From Polaribacter sp. WD7 (GTDB taxonomy: Bacteria; Bacteroidota; Bacteroidia; Flavobacteriales; Flavobacteriaceae): a DNA stretch of 64,000 bases. The stretch lies in contig NZ_QPEJ01000013.1 in assembly GCF_003335085.1 (NCBI RefSeq), forward strand, positions 61,333 to 125,332, given 5' to 3'. Of this stretch, positions 36,809-45,198 are shown in pieces. Position 1 is the first letter of the stretch. Each line of letters begins with the position of its first letter. The notes under the pieces are model-generated. The model saw only the letters and a list, made by a program, of their open reading frames with translations. It made no database searches and had not been told where the DNA came from. The position numbers and the translations under genes are program-made.

Positions 36809-37732
36809 ATGATAAAAAGTTATATAAAAGCAGCTCGTTTGCGAACATTACCTTTATCTGTTTCAGGAATTATTGTGGGTAGTCTATTAGGTTTTAAAGA
36901 GGTAATGCATACAGAAGACAACCTAATCTCTATATTTTTAACACCTATTTTTTGGTTAGCTATTTTAACAACTATTGGCTTTCAAGTATTGTCAAATTTT
37001 GCCAATGATTATGGAGATGGAATAAAAGGTTCAGATAAAGATAGAGAAGGAGAAGAGAGAATGGTGGCTTCAGGGGCTATAACTCCCAATCAAATGAAAA
37101 CAGCAATGATTATCACTACAATAATTACGCTTACCATTGCGTTTTTATTGATCTTTGTTGCTTTTGGTAAAGAAAATTTTACTTATTCTATACTTTTCCT
37201 TGGTTTAGGTATAGCTTCTATAGTAGCAGCTATAAAATATACAGTAGGCAATACTGCTTACGGATATAGTGGTTTTGGAGATATTTTTGTTTTTCTGTTT
37301 TTTGGATTGTTAAGTGTTGTTGGTAGTTATTTTTTGCACACTAAATCTATAAGCGTAACAATATTTTTACCTGCAATATCAATAGGTTTATTAAGTACTG
37401 CAGTTTTAAATTTAAACAATTTAAGAGATAGAAATCATGACAAAAAGAATAATAAAAACACCTTGGTGGTAAAACTAGGAGTTACAAAAGCGAAAAAATA
37501 TCATTTTTTTTTAATTTTAGGAGCTTTATGTTCTGCTCTAATGCATGTATTTGTAGATTTTACTAGTTTTTTACAACTTTTATTTTTGATAGCATTTATA
37601 CCTCTATTTCTAAATTTAGTAACCGTAGCTAAAAACTCAATTCCTTCAGAATTAGATAGTGAACTTAAAAAAGTAGCATTAAGTACATTTTTATTTGCTA
37701 TTCTTTTTGGAATAGGAAATATTATATTTTAG
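36809..37732 (+). CDS. menA: 1,4-dihydroxy-2-naphthoate polyprenyltransferase MenA
   Basis: MenA joins the polyprenyl tail to dihydroxynaphthoate in menaquinone synthesis. The 307-residue UbiA-family protein starts with AARLRTLPLSVSGI, has the Asp-rich substrate site NFANDYGDGIKGSDKDREG (about 66-84), the second site NNLRDRNHDKKNNKNTLVVKLG (split here, about 205-226) and about eight membrane helices. menC and menE follow in the same operon with an SRPBCC gene and a CPBP protease gene between. menB, menD and menF are not in the window. Confidence 0.95.
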   Translation: MIKSYIKAARLRTLPLSVSGIIVGSLLGFKEVMHTEDNLISIFLTPIFWLAILTTIGFQVLSNFANDYGDGIKGSDKDREGEERMVASGAITPNQMKTAMIITTIITLTIAFLLIFVAFGKENFTYSILFLGLGIASIVAAIKYTVGNTAYGYSGFGDIFVFLFFGLLSVVGSYFLHTKSISVTIFLPAISIGLLSTAVLNLNNLRDRNHDKKNNKNTLVVKLGVTKAKKYHFFLILGALCSALMHVFVDFTSFLQLLFLIAFIPLFLNLVTVAKNSIPSELDSELKKVALSTFLFAILFGIGNIIF

Positions 37733-37740
37733 TCAATTTC

Positions 37741-38256
37741 ATGAAAAAAATAAAAATCATTTTAACCATCATTACTTCTTTAGTAATTGTATTTTTTTTA
37801 ACAGGATTGGTCGTAAAAGAAACCAATTATTCTGTTAAAGTTTCTATAGCAAAACCGATTAATCAAGTGTTTGATGTATTTAACGCTTCAGGAAATCTAA
37901 AAAAATGGATTCCAGAAATTAAATCTATAGATACGATTACCTTAAATCACGGTAAAATAGGAAGTCAATTTAAAATGGTAGTAGAAAATAATGGTGAAGA
38001 AATTACAATGACAGAAAAAATTTTAGCTTATGTTCCAAATCAAAAAGTAACTTTATTTTTTGATGCAGAGAACATGTTAAAAACAGACGATTATATTTTT
38101 ACAGAACACAATGGTATGACTACAGTTACCTTAAATGCTTCATGTAGAAGTGATTCTTATATAATGGGCTGTGTGTTTCCCTATTTTAAAAACGTTTTTA
38201 AAGATCAAGACCAAATGTATTTGAATAACTTTAAAGCATATACAATCAAACAATAA
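37741..38256 (+). CDS. SRPBCC (START/polyketide-cyclase-like) protein
   Basis: The 171-residue protein has one N-terminal membrane helix or signal anchor (about 5-23) and a helix-grip domain: YSVKVSIAKPINQVFDVFN, LKKWIPEIKSIDTI, GSQFKMVVENNGEEITMTEKI and the long C-terminal helix QDQMYLNNFKAYTI. Such domains bind hydrophobic ligands. Its place between menA and menC suggests, but does not show, a link with membrane quinones. It begins 8 bp after menA. Confidence 0.7.
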   Translation: MKKIKIILTIITSLVIVFFLTGLVVKETNYSVKVSIAKPINQVFDVFNASGNLKKWIPEIKSIDTITLNHGKIGSQFKMVVENNGEEITMTEKILAYVPNQKVTLFFDAENMLKTDDYIFTEHNGMTTVTLNASCRSDSYIMGCVFPYFKNVFKDQDQMYLNNFKAYTIKQ

Positions 38257-38263
38257 GTAGAAA

Positions 38264-39304
38264 TTGATAACAGCAACGTATAAAAAATACATACTCAATT
38301 TTAAAAACCCTAGTGGAACATCTCGCGGTGTTTTAAAAACCAAAGAAACTTGGTTTATCATTTTAAAAGAAAATGAAAAAATAGGTGTTGGAGAAACAGG
38401 TTTATTTAGAGGATTGAGTATTGATGATGTTACAGGTTATGAAGAAAAACTTAAATGGGTTTGCTTAAACATACATTTAGGTCTCAAAAAACTATTAGAA
38501 GAATTACTTCAGTTTCCTTCTATTCAATTTGGTTTAGAGCAAGCATTTTTATCTGTAAAGGGTAAAACTCCTTTTGATTTGTTTCCTTCAAAATTTACAG
38601 AAGGTAAGTCACCAATTCCCATCAATGGTTTGGTTTGGATGGGAAATACATCTTTTATGAAAAAACAGATAAAAGAGAAGTTAGCAACTGGTTTTTCATG
38701 TATAAAAATGAAAATTGGAGCTATTGATTTTGAAGCAGAAATTAATTTATTGCAAGCTATTAGAAAAGAATTTTCGTCTAAAGAAATAGAATTAAGAGTA
38801 GATGCAAATGGTGCTTTTCATCCAGATGAAGCGCTAGAAAAATTAAAAAGGCTATCAGCTTTAGAAATTCATTCTATAGAGCAGCCTATTCAACAAGGTC
38901 AAATTCATAAAATGGCAGCGTTATGTTCACAAACTCCTATACCAATTGCATTGGATGAAGAGTTGATAGGAGTATTTACATCCATAGAAAAGAAAAACGC
39001 TATAGATACGATTAATCCACAGTATATTATTTTAAAACCTAGTTTAGTTGGGGGTTTTGCAGGTAGTAAAGAATGGATTACATTAGCAGAAGAAAATAAC
39101 GTTGGTTGGTGGATGACGTCTGCATTAGAAAGTAATGTAGGTTTAAATGCAATTGCTCAATTTACATATACTTTACAAAGTAATTTACCACAAGGTTTAG
39201 GAACAGGAAGCTTATTTACCAATAATTTTACAAGTCCGTTAGAAGTAAAAAACGGTACGCTAAGATACAACCCAAAAGTAGATTGGAATTTTAATATACT
39301 ATAA
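38264..39304 (+). CDS. menC: o-Succinylbenzoate synthase MenC
   Basis: This enolase-superfamily enzyme dehydrates SHCHC to o-succinylbenzoate. The 346-residue product shows the KxK motif in IKMKIGA (about 147), metal ligands in RVDANGAF, SIEQPIQ and ALDEELIG, and a second Lys in IILKPSLVGG. The start is a TTG at 38264; no ATG fits the family's N-terminus (ITATYKKYILNFKNPSGTSRG). It begins 7 bp after the SRPBCC gene, and its TAA shares a base with the ATG of the CPBP protease gene. Confidence 0.9.
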   Translation: MITATYKKYILNFKNPSGTSRGVLKTKETWFIILKENEKIGVGETGLFRGLSIDDVTGYEEKLKWVCLNIHLGLKKLLEELLQFPSIQFGLEQAFLSVKGKTPFDLFPSKFTEGKSPIPINGLVWMGNTSFMKKQIKEKLATGFSCIKMKIGAIDFEAEINLLQAIRKEFSSKEIELRVDANGAFHPDEALEKLKRLSALEIHSIEQPIQQGQIHKMAALCSQTPIPIALDEELIGVFTSIEKKNAIDTINPQYIILKPSLVGGFAGSKEWITLAEENNVGWWMTSALESNVGLNAIAQFTYTLQSNLPQGLGTGSLFTNNFTSPLEVKNGTLRYNPKVDWNFNIL

Positions 39305-40263
39305 TGAATTTTATACAGCAAGCATATAAAGGAAATAGAGATTGGTATTTGTGGTTATTAACGCTGTTTTTGGTATTTATAGGTTGGCAATTTATAGGTG
39401 TAATTCCTTTAGCTTTAGTTGCTTTTAAACATTCTAGTGGTTTTGCAGAATTTATAAAAGCAGGGGAGGATAATTTTATGTCTTTAGGTATTAACAGTAG
39501 TTTATTTCTTTTATTAATCATTATATCTTTTGCTTGCGGTTTATTAATGCTATTAATTGGTGTTAAGTATATTCATAAAAGAAGTTTAACATCATTAATA
39601 ACAAGTAGAGATAAAATTGATTGGAACAGGTTTGTGTCTGGTTTTATTTCTTGGGGTGTTGTAGCTATTATTAGTATTATTGTAGGTATATTTTTAGTTC
39701 CAGAAAATTACGTATGGAATTTTAGATTGGTTCCTTTTGCTACATTGATTGTAGTATCATTCTTATTTTTACCCTTGCAAACTAGCTTTGAAGAGGTTTT
39801 ATTTAGAGGATATTTAATGCAAGGTATTGGTGCTTTGGTTAAAAATAGATGGTTTCCGTTAATTGTTACTTCTGCGGTATTTGGGCTTTTACATGGAGCT
39901 AATCCAGAAGTAGAAAAGTTAGGTTATATTTCTATGGTATTTTACATTGGTACAGGCTTATTTTACGGAATTACAACGTTAATGGATGAAGGAACAGAGT
40001 TGGCATTGGGCTTGCATGCAGTTAACAATATTATAGCTGCTTTTTTTGTAACTACAGATTGGACTGTTTTTCAAACAGATGCTTTATATATAGATACTTC
40101 TGAACCTTCTGTAGGTTGGGAAATGTTTTTTCCTGTTTTAGTGTTATACCCTCTCATGTTAGCGTACTTTTCTAAAAAATATGGTTGGAAAAATTGGATA
40201 GAAAAGTTAACAGGACGTGTACAAAAACCTATTAAGGAGTATAGTGAAATAGGCAAAAAATAG
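39304..40263 (+). CDS. CPBP-family intramembrane metalloprotease
   Basis: The 319-residue membrane protein has about eight helices and the ABI/CPBP motifs EEVLFRGYL (Glu-Glu-x3-Arg, about 164), a His in GLLHGANPE (about 200) and HAVNN near 248. These place it in the CAAX-protease/bacteriocin-processing clan, glutamic intramembrane proteases. The substrate is unknown. It is embedded between menC and menE with overlapping or near-touching ends, so it is co-expressed with menaquinone genes, perhaps only for housekeeping reasons. Confidence 0.87.
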   Translation: MNFIQQAYKGNRDWYLWLLTLFLVFIGWQFIGVIPLALVAFKHSSGFAEFIKAGEDNFMSLGINSSLFLLLIIISFACGLLMLLIGVKYIHKRSLTSLITSRDKIDWNRFVSGFISWGVVAIISIIVGIFLVPENYVWNFRLVPFATLIVVSFLFLPLQTSFEEVLFRGYLMQGIGALVKNRWFPLIVTSAVFGLLHGANPEVEKLGYISMVFYIGTGLFYGITTLMDEGTELALGLHAVNNIIAAFFVTTDWTVFQTDALYIDTSEPSVGWEMFFPVLVLYPLMLAYFSKKYGWKNWIEKLTGRVQKPIKEYSEIGKK

Positions 40264-40271
40264 ATAAAGTA

Positions 40272-41318
40272 TTGACTAACACATCTTTTCATAAAGATTT
40301 TAAACTTCAAGGGAAATCGTTTTCTACGGTTTATGAATTGTTGAGTTTTACTAAAAAATCTTTTGATGATGATGTTTACGAATTTCTAAGCGTTTGGTTT
40401 TCTCCTGAAGATAGTATAGTTGTGCAGACATCAGGCTCTACAGGATTGCCAAAACCTATTCTGTTAAAAAAAGAGTACGTTAGAAATTCTGCCATAGCAA
40501 CAGGCAAGTTTTTCAAAATATATGCAAAAACAAAAGCGTTATTATGTTTGTCTCCAGTTTATATTGCAGGAAAATTGATGTTGGTCAGAGCCCTAACTTT
40601 AGGTTGGCATTTAGATATAATTCAACCAATATCAAATCCGTTAGAGAAGCTTAAAAAGAACTATGACTTTTGTGCAATGGTGCCTTTACAGTTGGAAAAT
40701 TCACTTCCTTTTTTGTCTCAAATAAAACAACTTATTGTTGGTGGAGGAGTAGTAACTGAAGTTTTAAAACAAAAACTTCAATCAAGTAGCTGTTCTATTT
40801 TTGCCACATATGGTATGACAGAAACCATTACACATATTGCTGTAAAAAAGTTGAATAATTACGCATTACAACCACAGTTTTTTAAGGTGTTAGCTAATGT
40901 TAAAATTTATAAAGATACTAGAAATTGCCTAGTCATAGATGCTGTTAAAGTTTCTAATAATATTTTTGCAACAAATGATGTTGTAGAGCTAATCTCAGAC
41001 AAAGAATTTAGATGGTTAGGTAGGTATGATAATGTAATTAATTCTGGTGCCATTAAATTGTATCCAGAGAAAATTGAAGAAAAATTAGCACAGGTAATTA
41101 ATGAACGTTTTTTTGTTGCAGGAAAACCTGATGCATACTTAGGAGAAAAACTAATATTAATAATAGAAGGAAAACAAAGAAAAATAGATTTTAATGATAT
41201 TCTTTTGACAAAATATGAGGTGCCCAAAACTATTTTTTTTATTGATAAATTTGTAGAGACCCCTACTCAAAAAATACAAAGAAAGAAAACTTTAAATTTG
41301 ATATTTAAAGCGGTATAG
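40272..41318 (+). CDS. menE: o-Succinylbenzoate-CoA ligase MenE (short form)
   Basis: This acyl-adenylate-forming enzyme activates o-succinylbenzoate with CoA. The P-loop TSGSTGLPKPILLKK (about 53), the core ATYGMTETITHIA (about 178), a hinge with WLGRYDNVINSGAIKLYPEKIE (split, about 250) and the C-terminal catalytic Lys in TPTQKIQRKK are visible. At 348 residues it is shorter than proteobacterial MenE (about 450), with a trimmed N-terminal subdomain, as I recall for Bacteroidota. The start is TTG at 40272, 8 bp after the protease gene. It ends the men operon. Confidence 0.9.
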   Translation: MTNTSFHKDFKLQGKSFSTVYELLSFTKKSFDDDVYEFLSVWFSPEDSIVVQTSGSTGLPKPILLKKEYVRNSAIATGKFFKIYAKTKALLCLSPVYIAGKLMLVRALTLGWHLDIIQPISNPLEKLKKNYDFCAMVPLQLENSLPFLSQIKQLIVGGGVVTEVLKQKLQSSSCSIFATYGMTETITHIAVKKLNNYALQPQFFKVLANVKIYKDTRNCLVIDAVKVSNNIFATNDVVELISDKEFRWLGRYDNVINSGAIKLYPEKIEEKLAQVINERFFVAGKPDAYLGEKLILIIEGKQRKIDFNDILLTKYEVPKTIFFIDKFVETPTQKIQRKKTLNLIFKAV

Positions 41319-41381
41319 TTTTTGGATTATGTTCTAGATTTGTATTGATTTAATTTTATTATTTTAGAAAAAAAATTTTTG

Positions 41382-41855
41382 ATGAAAAATACGATTGTAA
41401 GTTTATGTGTTTTTTTGTTTGCTTTTGGAAGTTATTCGGCCCAAGAGGCTATGCCCCCGCATAATGAAGAAGGCGCTTCTGTCTGGGTAGATTCCTTTAA
41501 AAAAGCTCTAGAAAAATCTAAGAGGGAAAAGAAACCAGTATTAATTTATTTTACGGGTTCAGATTGGTGTGGTCCTTGCAAAGTTTTAGATAAAAAACTA
41601 TTTCATTCAGCAAAATTTATAAAAATAGCCAACAAAGACTTAATATTGTACAAAGCTAACAATCCTAGAAATAGAGATTTAGTTGAAGCAGAAAGATTAA
41701 AAGAAAATTACAAACTAATAGATAAATACAAGGTAAATTCTTACCCGACTTTAGTGTTTGTAAATCATAGAGGCAAAATGATTGGTTATAAAAAAGGATT
41801 AGTTTTGACAGAATATTACTATCCTTTTATTAGTTCTGTAATTGAAAATTATTAA
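41382..41855 (+). CDS. Exported thioredoxin-like protein
   Basis: From the ATG at 41382 the 157-residue product has a signal peptide (about 1-20, ending SYSAQ) and a thioredoxin fold with SDWCGPCKVLDKKLF (C63/C66). Then LIDKYKVNSYPTLVFVNHRGK supplies the cis-Pro loop. The form resembles DUF255/thioredoxin_7 proteins that reduce periplasmic disulfides. It stands alone, 63 bp after menE, and has its own terminator shared with the convergent OmpA gene. Confidence 0.85.
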   Translation: MKNTIVSLCVFLFAFGSYSAQEAMPPHNEEGASVWVDSFKKALEKSKREKKPVLIYFTGSDWCGPCKVLDKKLFHSAKFIKIANKDLILYKANNPRNRDLVEAERLKENYKLIDKYKVNSYPTLVFVNHRGKMIGYKKGLVLTEYYYPFISSVIENY

Positions 41856-41857
41856 CT

Positions 41858-41890
41858 AAAAAAACCGAAGCAATTTGCTTCGGTTTTTTT
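41858..41890. terminator. Bidirectional terminator between the thioredoxin and OmpA genes
   Basis: Stem CCGAAGCA / TGCTTCGG with a 3-nt loop, extended by A7 and T7 runs. It lies between convergent genes and should work on both strands. Confidence 0.9.
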
Positions 41891-41913
41891 AGTTCTACAA
41901 TAGTAAGTACTTT

Positions 41914-43014
41914 TTACTTTTGATTGATTACTCTAAAAGTAGTTCTTCTATTTGCTCTGTGTTCTGCCTCAGTACAAGAAACACCATCTGCACATCTGTT
42001 AGTCAATTTTGTTTCACCGTAACCGTTTCCAGTCAATTGGCTAGGGTTAACACCTTTAGAAATTAAATAATTTGTAACAGCTTGAGCTCTTCTTTCAGAC
42101 AAATCTTGGTTGCTAGCTTTAGTTCCTCTAGAATCTGTATGAGATTCAATTGCAACAGCTACACCGTCTTTTAATATCGGTAATAATCTAGCATCAATAA
42201 TTCTTTTAGCACCAGAAGTTAAGGTTGCACTACCTAAGTTCCAGTTAATAGGTAATGGAGTATTATTTACCAATTCACATTCAACTTCTTTCCAAGTAGT
42301 TAAACCACCTTTGTTTACCAATACTTCCTTAGTAACAGTTTTGTATTTAGCAGCTACAGTAACTTCTTCTTTCCAAGCGTCTTTAACCAAAACAGTTTTT
42401 TTAATTGTTCCGTAAACAGCAGGAATTTCTACTTCTTTTGTTGTAGGAGGTGTTACCATTACTCTTTTAGTATATGTTTTTTTGTAACCAGGAACTTCAT
42501 TAGAAACGGTTGAAGCGTCTTTGTCTAACTTAGTTAAAGGTACTGTTACAAATTGAGCAGGAATTGGTTTATAACACCAGTATCTACAGTCATTAGGGTC
42601 ACTAGATTCACAATCAGGAGCTTTTTCACTCATTTCCCATTTTGCTGATGCAGCTTTTGTTTCGATAACTTGGGCGTCACTCATAAATGTAGCATTTACA
42701 ACACTAAGTTTATTAGCATCTTCTTTTGCTATATAAGATATCTCTCTATTTTCCCAAACACCAGGAACAACAACTAAACGTTTACCAGCTTCTTTTACCA
42801 ATACTTCTTCTGTAACTGTTTTGTATTGAGCAGGATAGGTTACTATTTTTTTGTAAGCAGGAGCAACTTCTATAGTTACATCTTCATTTTTCCACACTTC
42901 TGGAGTCTTACATCTTACGTAACATTTACCTGGTTCTGGATTTTCAGGCAAATCTTGTCCAAAAGAAATTGATGCTACCATTACAAATGCAGCACTGAGT
43001 AATAATTTTTTCAT
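41914..43014 (-). CDS. OmpA-family outer-membrane protein with repeated YKTVTEEVLV-type segments
   Basis: The start at 43014 gives a good signal (MKKLLLSAAFVMVASISFGQ); an upstream start at 43059 adds 15 residues with no role. The 366-residue protein has a Cys-containing N-terminus (GKCYVRCKTPE), a middle region with recurring units of the form PAxYKTVTxEVLVKxA (at least three copies) and a C-terminal OmpA domain (about 265-363) with IESHTDSRGTKASNQDLSERRAQAV and NRRTTF, which binds peptidoglycan. Related proteins are major outer-membrane proteins of flavobacteria. Between repeats there is another Cys cluster (CESSDPNDCRYWC). Confidence 0.87.
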   Translation of the reverse strand: MKKLLLSAAFVMVASISFGQDLPENPEPGKCYVRCKTPEVWKNEDVTIEVAPAYKKIVTYPAQYKTVTEEVLVKEAGKRLVVVPGVWENREISYIAKEDANKLSVVNATFMSDAQVIETKAASAKWEMSEKAPDCESSDPNDCRYWCYKPIPAQFVTVPLTKLDKDASTVSNEVPGYKKTYTKRVMVTPPTTKEVEIPAVYGTIKKTVLVKDAWKEEVTVAAKYKTVTKEVLVNKGGLTTWKEVECELVNNTPLPINWNLGSATLTSGAKRIIDARLLPILKDGVAVAIESHTDSRGTKASNQDLSERRAQAVTNYLISKGVNPSQLTGNGYGETKLTNRCADGVSCTEAEHRANRRTTFRVINQK

Positions 43015-43078
43015 AATTAAATCTGTTTTTGATTTTAGTTCATTAATTGAGACACTCAAATATTAAGAAAGTCACGAA

Positions 43079-43086
43079 CAAATATA
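43079..43086 (-). promoter_or_regulatory. Predicted -7 element (TATATTTG) of the OmpA gene
   Basis: Minus-strand TATATTTG, 64 bp before the chosen start, with a TTTG at 43110-43113 (23-bp spacing, a little long). Confidence 0.4.
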
Positions 43087-43125
43087 AAAAAAACTTAAAA
43101 AAATGTTAACAAAAAGCGAATCAAG

Positions 43126-44022
43126 TTACAGTTTGTCGTAAAATAAACTTTTTATAATTCCGTCTGATAACCCTATCTTAGGAACATAAATTTTTCTAGC
43201 TCCGCTCCATTTCATGGCAGAAAGGTAGATTTTAGTTGCAGGAATAATTACGTCGGCTCTATCTGGATTCAAGCTTAATTCAGAAATACGTTGCTCATAG
43301 GTCATTTGTTTTAAAAATTGATATTGAGCACTCAAATAGATATAAGAAATAGGTTTTCCTTCTGTTCTTCCAGACATTTTAAATAACTTGTTGATGTTTC
43401 CACCAGAACCAATTAAAGAAATTTTCTTGAAGCTTTTGGTATTCTTTTTAATCCACTTTTCTACTTCTGCAAAAACTTCTTTATTTATTGATTTTTTATT
43501 CTTTAACAAACGAACAGTACCCATTTTAAAGGATTTTGAAGCTACAATTTTACCTTTTGAAAAAATTGTAAATTCTGTGCTACCACCACCAACATCTACG
43601 TATAAATACGTTTTATGACCGCTAATTAACTCGTTTAAATCAGTAGAAGAAATTATAGCAGCTTCTTCTTTTCCACCTATAATATCAACAATAATGCCTG
43701 TTTCAGTACTAATCATCTCAACTACATCCTTTCCATTTTTAGCTTCTCTCATTGCAGATGTAGCACAAGCTTTATAGCGTTCTACTCCATGTACATCCAT
43801 TAATAGTTTAAATGCTTTCATAGCATTAACCATACGTAGCATGTTATGCTCACTAATATCTCCGCCAACAAATGCGTCTGCTCCTAGACGAATAGGTACA
43901 CGAACTAAAGCAGATTTTTTAAACTTAGGTTCTTGATCATCAGAAACGATAACGTTAGCAACTAATAATCTAATAGCATTAGAACCTATATCTATGGCTC
44001 CGTATTTTTTAATTTCTAACAA
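43126..44022 (-). CDS. ppx: Exopolyphosphatase / GppA-like phosphatase
   Basis: The 298-residue ASKHA-fold protein has GAIDIGSNAIRLLVANV (about 8-24), ACATSAMREAKNG, IGGKEEAAI, YVDVGGGSTEFTIF (about 139-152) and LIGSGGNINKL, all typical of Ppx/GppA. It would release phosphate from polyphosphate or convert pppGpp to ppGpp; this short form without the C-terminal HD-like domain is usual in Bacteroidota. The start is TTG at 44022. The sixA-like gene lies 5 bp upstream in the same operon, which hints at a polyphosphate or phospho-signal role. No polyphosphate kinase gene is in the window. Confidence 0.87.
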   Translation of the reverse strand: MLEIKKYGAIDIGSNAIRLLVANVIVSDDQEPKFKKSALVRVPIRLGADAFVGGDISEHNMLRMVNAMKAFKLLMDVHGVERYKACATSAMREAKNGKDVVEMISTETGIIVDIIGGKEEAAIISSTDLNELISGHKTYLYVDVGGGSTEFTIFSKGKIVASKSFKMGTVRLLKNKKSINKEVFAEVEKWIKKNTKSFKKISLIGSGGNINKLFKMSGRTEGKPISYIYLSAQYQFLKQMTYEQRISELSLNPDRADVIIPATKIYLSAMKWSGARKIYVPKIGLSDGIIKSLFYDKL

Positions 44023-44027
44023 AGTAA

Positions 44028-44516
44028 TTATTTATGATTCTTTGGAAACTCTACCATAAAGGTTTTTCCTTTTTTGATGTTTTTCCAGTGTTTTTCTTCA
44101 AATTGAATTCCAACAATACCACAAGTAGTAACATGCGGAATTGGTTTGTTTCCAAATTTATTAACAAAAGTGTTAATACCGTGGTCGTGGCTAAAAATGA
44201 TGGCAGAGTTGAATGCATCATCTAAGGCACAAACCGTCTTTACCAAATAGCCATCACTAAAACTATACAACTGTCTATTTATTTGCAAATTGGCTAGTGG
44301 ATATCCTAAATTTTCACAGAAAATTACTCCAGTATGTAAAGCTCTATTGGCACTACTTGAGATAAAAACATCTGGTCTTTTAATTTTTTTGTTTAAAAAT
44401 TTAGACATTAAGTGTGCGTCTTTTATTCCTCTTTTTTTTAGAGGTCTGTCAATATCCTCAATACCAGAATATTCCCAAGACGATTTTGCATGCCTAACTA
44501 TATATAAGGTTTTCAT
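44028..44516 (-). CDS. sixA: SixA-like histidine phosphatase
   Basis: The 162-residue protein carries the phosphoglycerate-mutase-type active site LYIVRHAKSSW (His9 as nucleophile), ERPL-like DRPLKKRG and the second His in IIFSHDHGI (about 105). SixA in E. coli dephosphorylates phosphohistidine domains such as PtsN/NPr or ArcB; this substrate cannot be asserted here. It is coupled to ppx (5-bp gap), so it may be linked to phosphate storage instead. Confidence 0.82.
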   Translation of the reverse strand: MKTLYIVRHAKSSWEYSGIEDIDRPLKKRGIKDAHLMSKFLNKKIKRPDVFISSSANRALHTGVIFCENLGYPLANLQINRQLYSFSDGYLVKTVCALDDAFNSAIIFSHDHGINTFVNKFGNKPIPHVTTCGIVGIQFEEKHWKNIKKGKTFMVEFPKNHK

Positions 44517-44550
44517 TTAGGGTTGATTGTTAAAATGTAAATATAGAAAT

Positions 44551-45198
44551 TTATGGAGCTAATCGTTCTAATTTCCAAGAAAAATCTTCTTGTAAACGAT
44601 ACCGAATTCTATCATGCATTCTATTGGGTCTCCCTTGCCAAAACTCTATAGATTTAGGTTTTACCAAATAACCACCCCAGTGCGGAGGTCTTTGTATTTC
44701 TTTACCATCAAAGCTTCGCTCAAACATTTTTAGATTTTTATCTAGCTCCTCACGAGAAGAAACTACTGTACTTTGGTTAGATGCCCAAGCACCTAGTTTA
44801 CTTCCATCAGGTCTAGAATCAAAATAACCATCAGAAAGATTTTCTGCTAATTTCTCAGCTTTACCTTTAATAATGATTTGTTGTTCTAATGCAGGCCAAA
44901 AAAAAGACAGGCAGATGTTGTTGTTATTTTCTATAGCTTTTCCTTTTTCTGAAGTATAGTTGGTATAAAAAATAAATCCTTCCCAAGTAAATTTCTTTAA
45001 TAAAACGACTCTGCTTTTAGGAAAACCGTCTATACCTATTGTAGAGATAGTCATTGCATTAGTTTCTTCTACAGTATCAGAATCGTCTGCATTTCTAAAC
45101 CATGTTTGGAACAATTCCATAGGATTTCCTGGACAATTACTTTCTAAAAGTTCTTGTTTTTCGTATGATTTACGATAATTAGAGAGGTCTTTAGCCAT
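44551..45198 (-). CDS. pdxH: Pyridoxamine 5'-phosphate oxidase
   Basis: PdxH uses FMN to form pyridoxal 5'-phosphate from the pyridoxine or pyridoxamine phosphates. The 215-residue protein shows TISTIGIDGFPKSRVVLLKKF, FYTNYTSEKGKAIENN, SFFWPALEQQIIIKGKAE, a SRPDGSKLGAWAS-type motif and the C-terminal WQGRPNRMHDRIRYR. All are conserved PdxH features. The symporter gene ends up 1 bp upstream (45199), so the two are transcribed together, and sixA follows after 34 bp. Confidence 0.95.
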   Translation of the reverse strand: MAKDLSNYRKSYEKQELLESNCPGNPMELFQTWFRNADDSDTVEETNAMTISTIGIDGFPKSRVVLLKKFTWEGFIFYTNYTSEKGKAIENNNNICLSFFWPALEQQIIIKGKAEKLAENLSDGYFDSRPDGSKLGAWASNQSTVVSSREELDKNLKMFERSFDGKEIQRPPHWGGYLVKPKSIEFWQGRPNRMHDRIRYRLQEDFSWKLERLAP

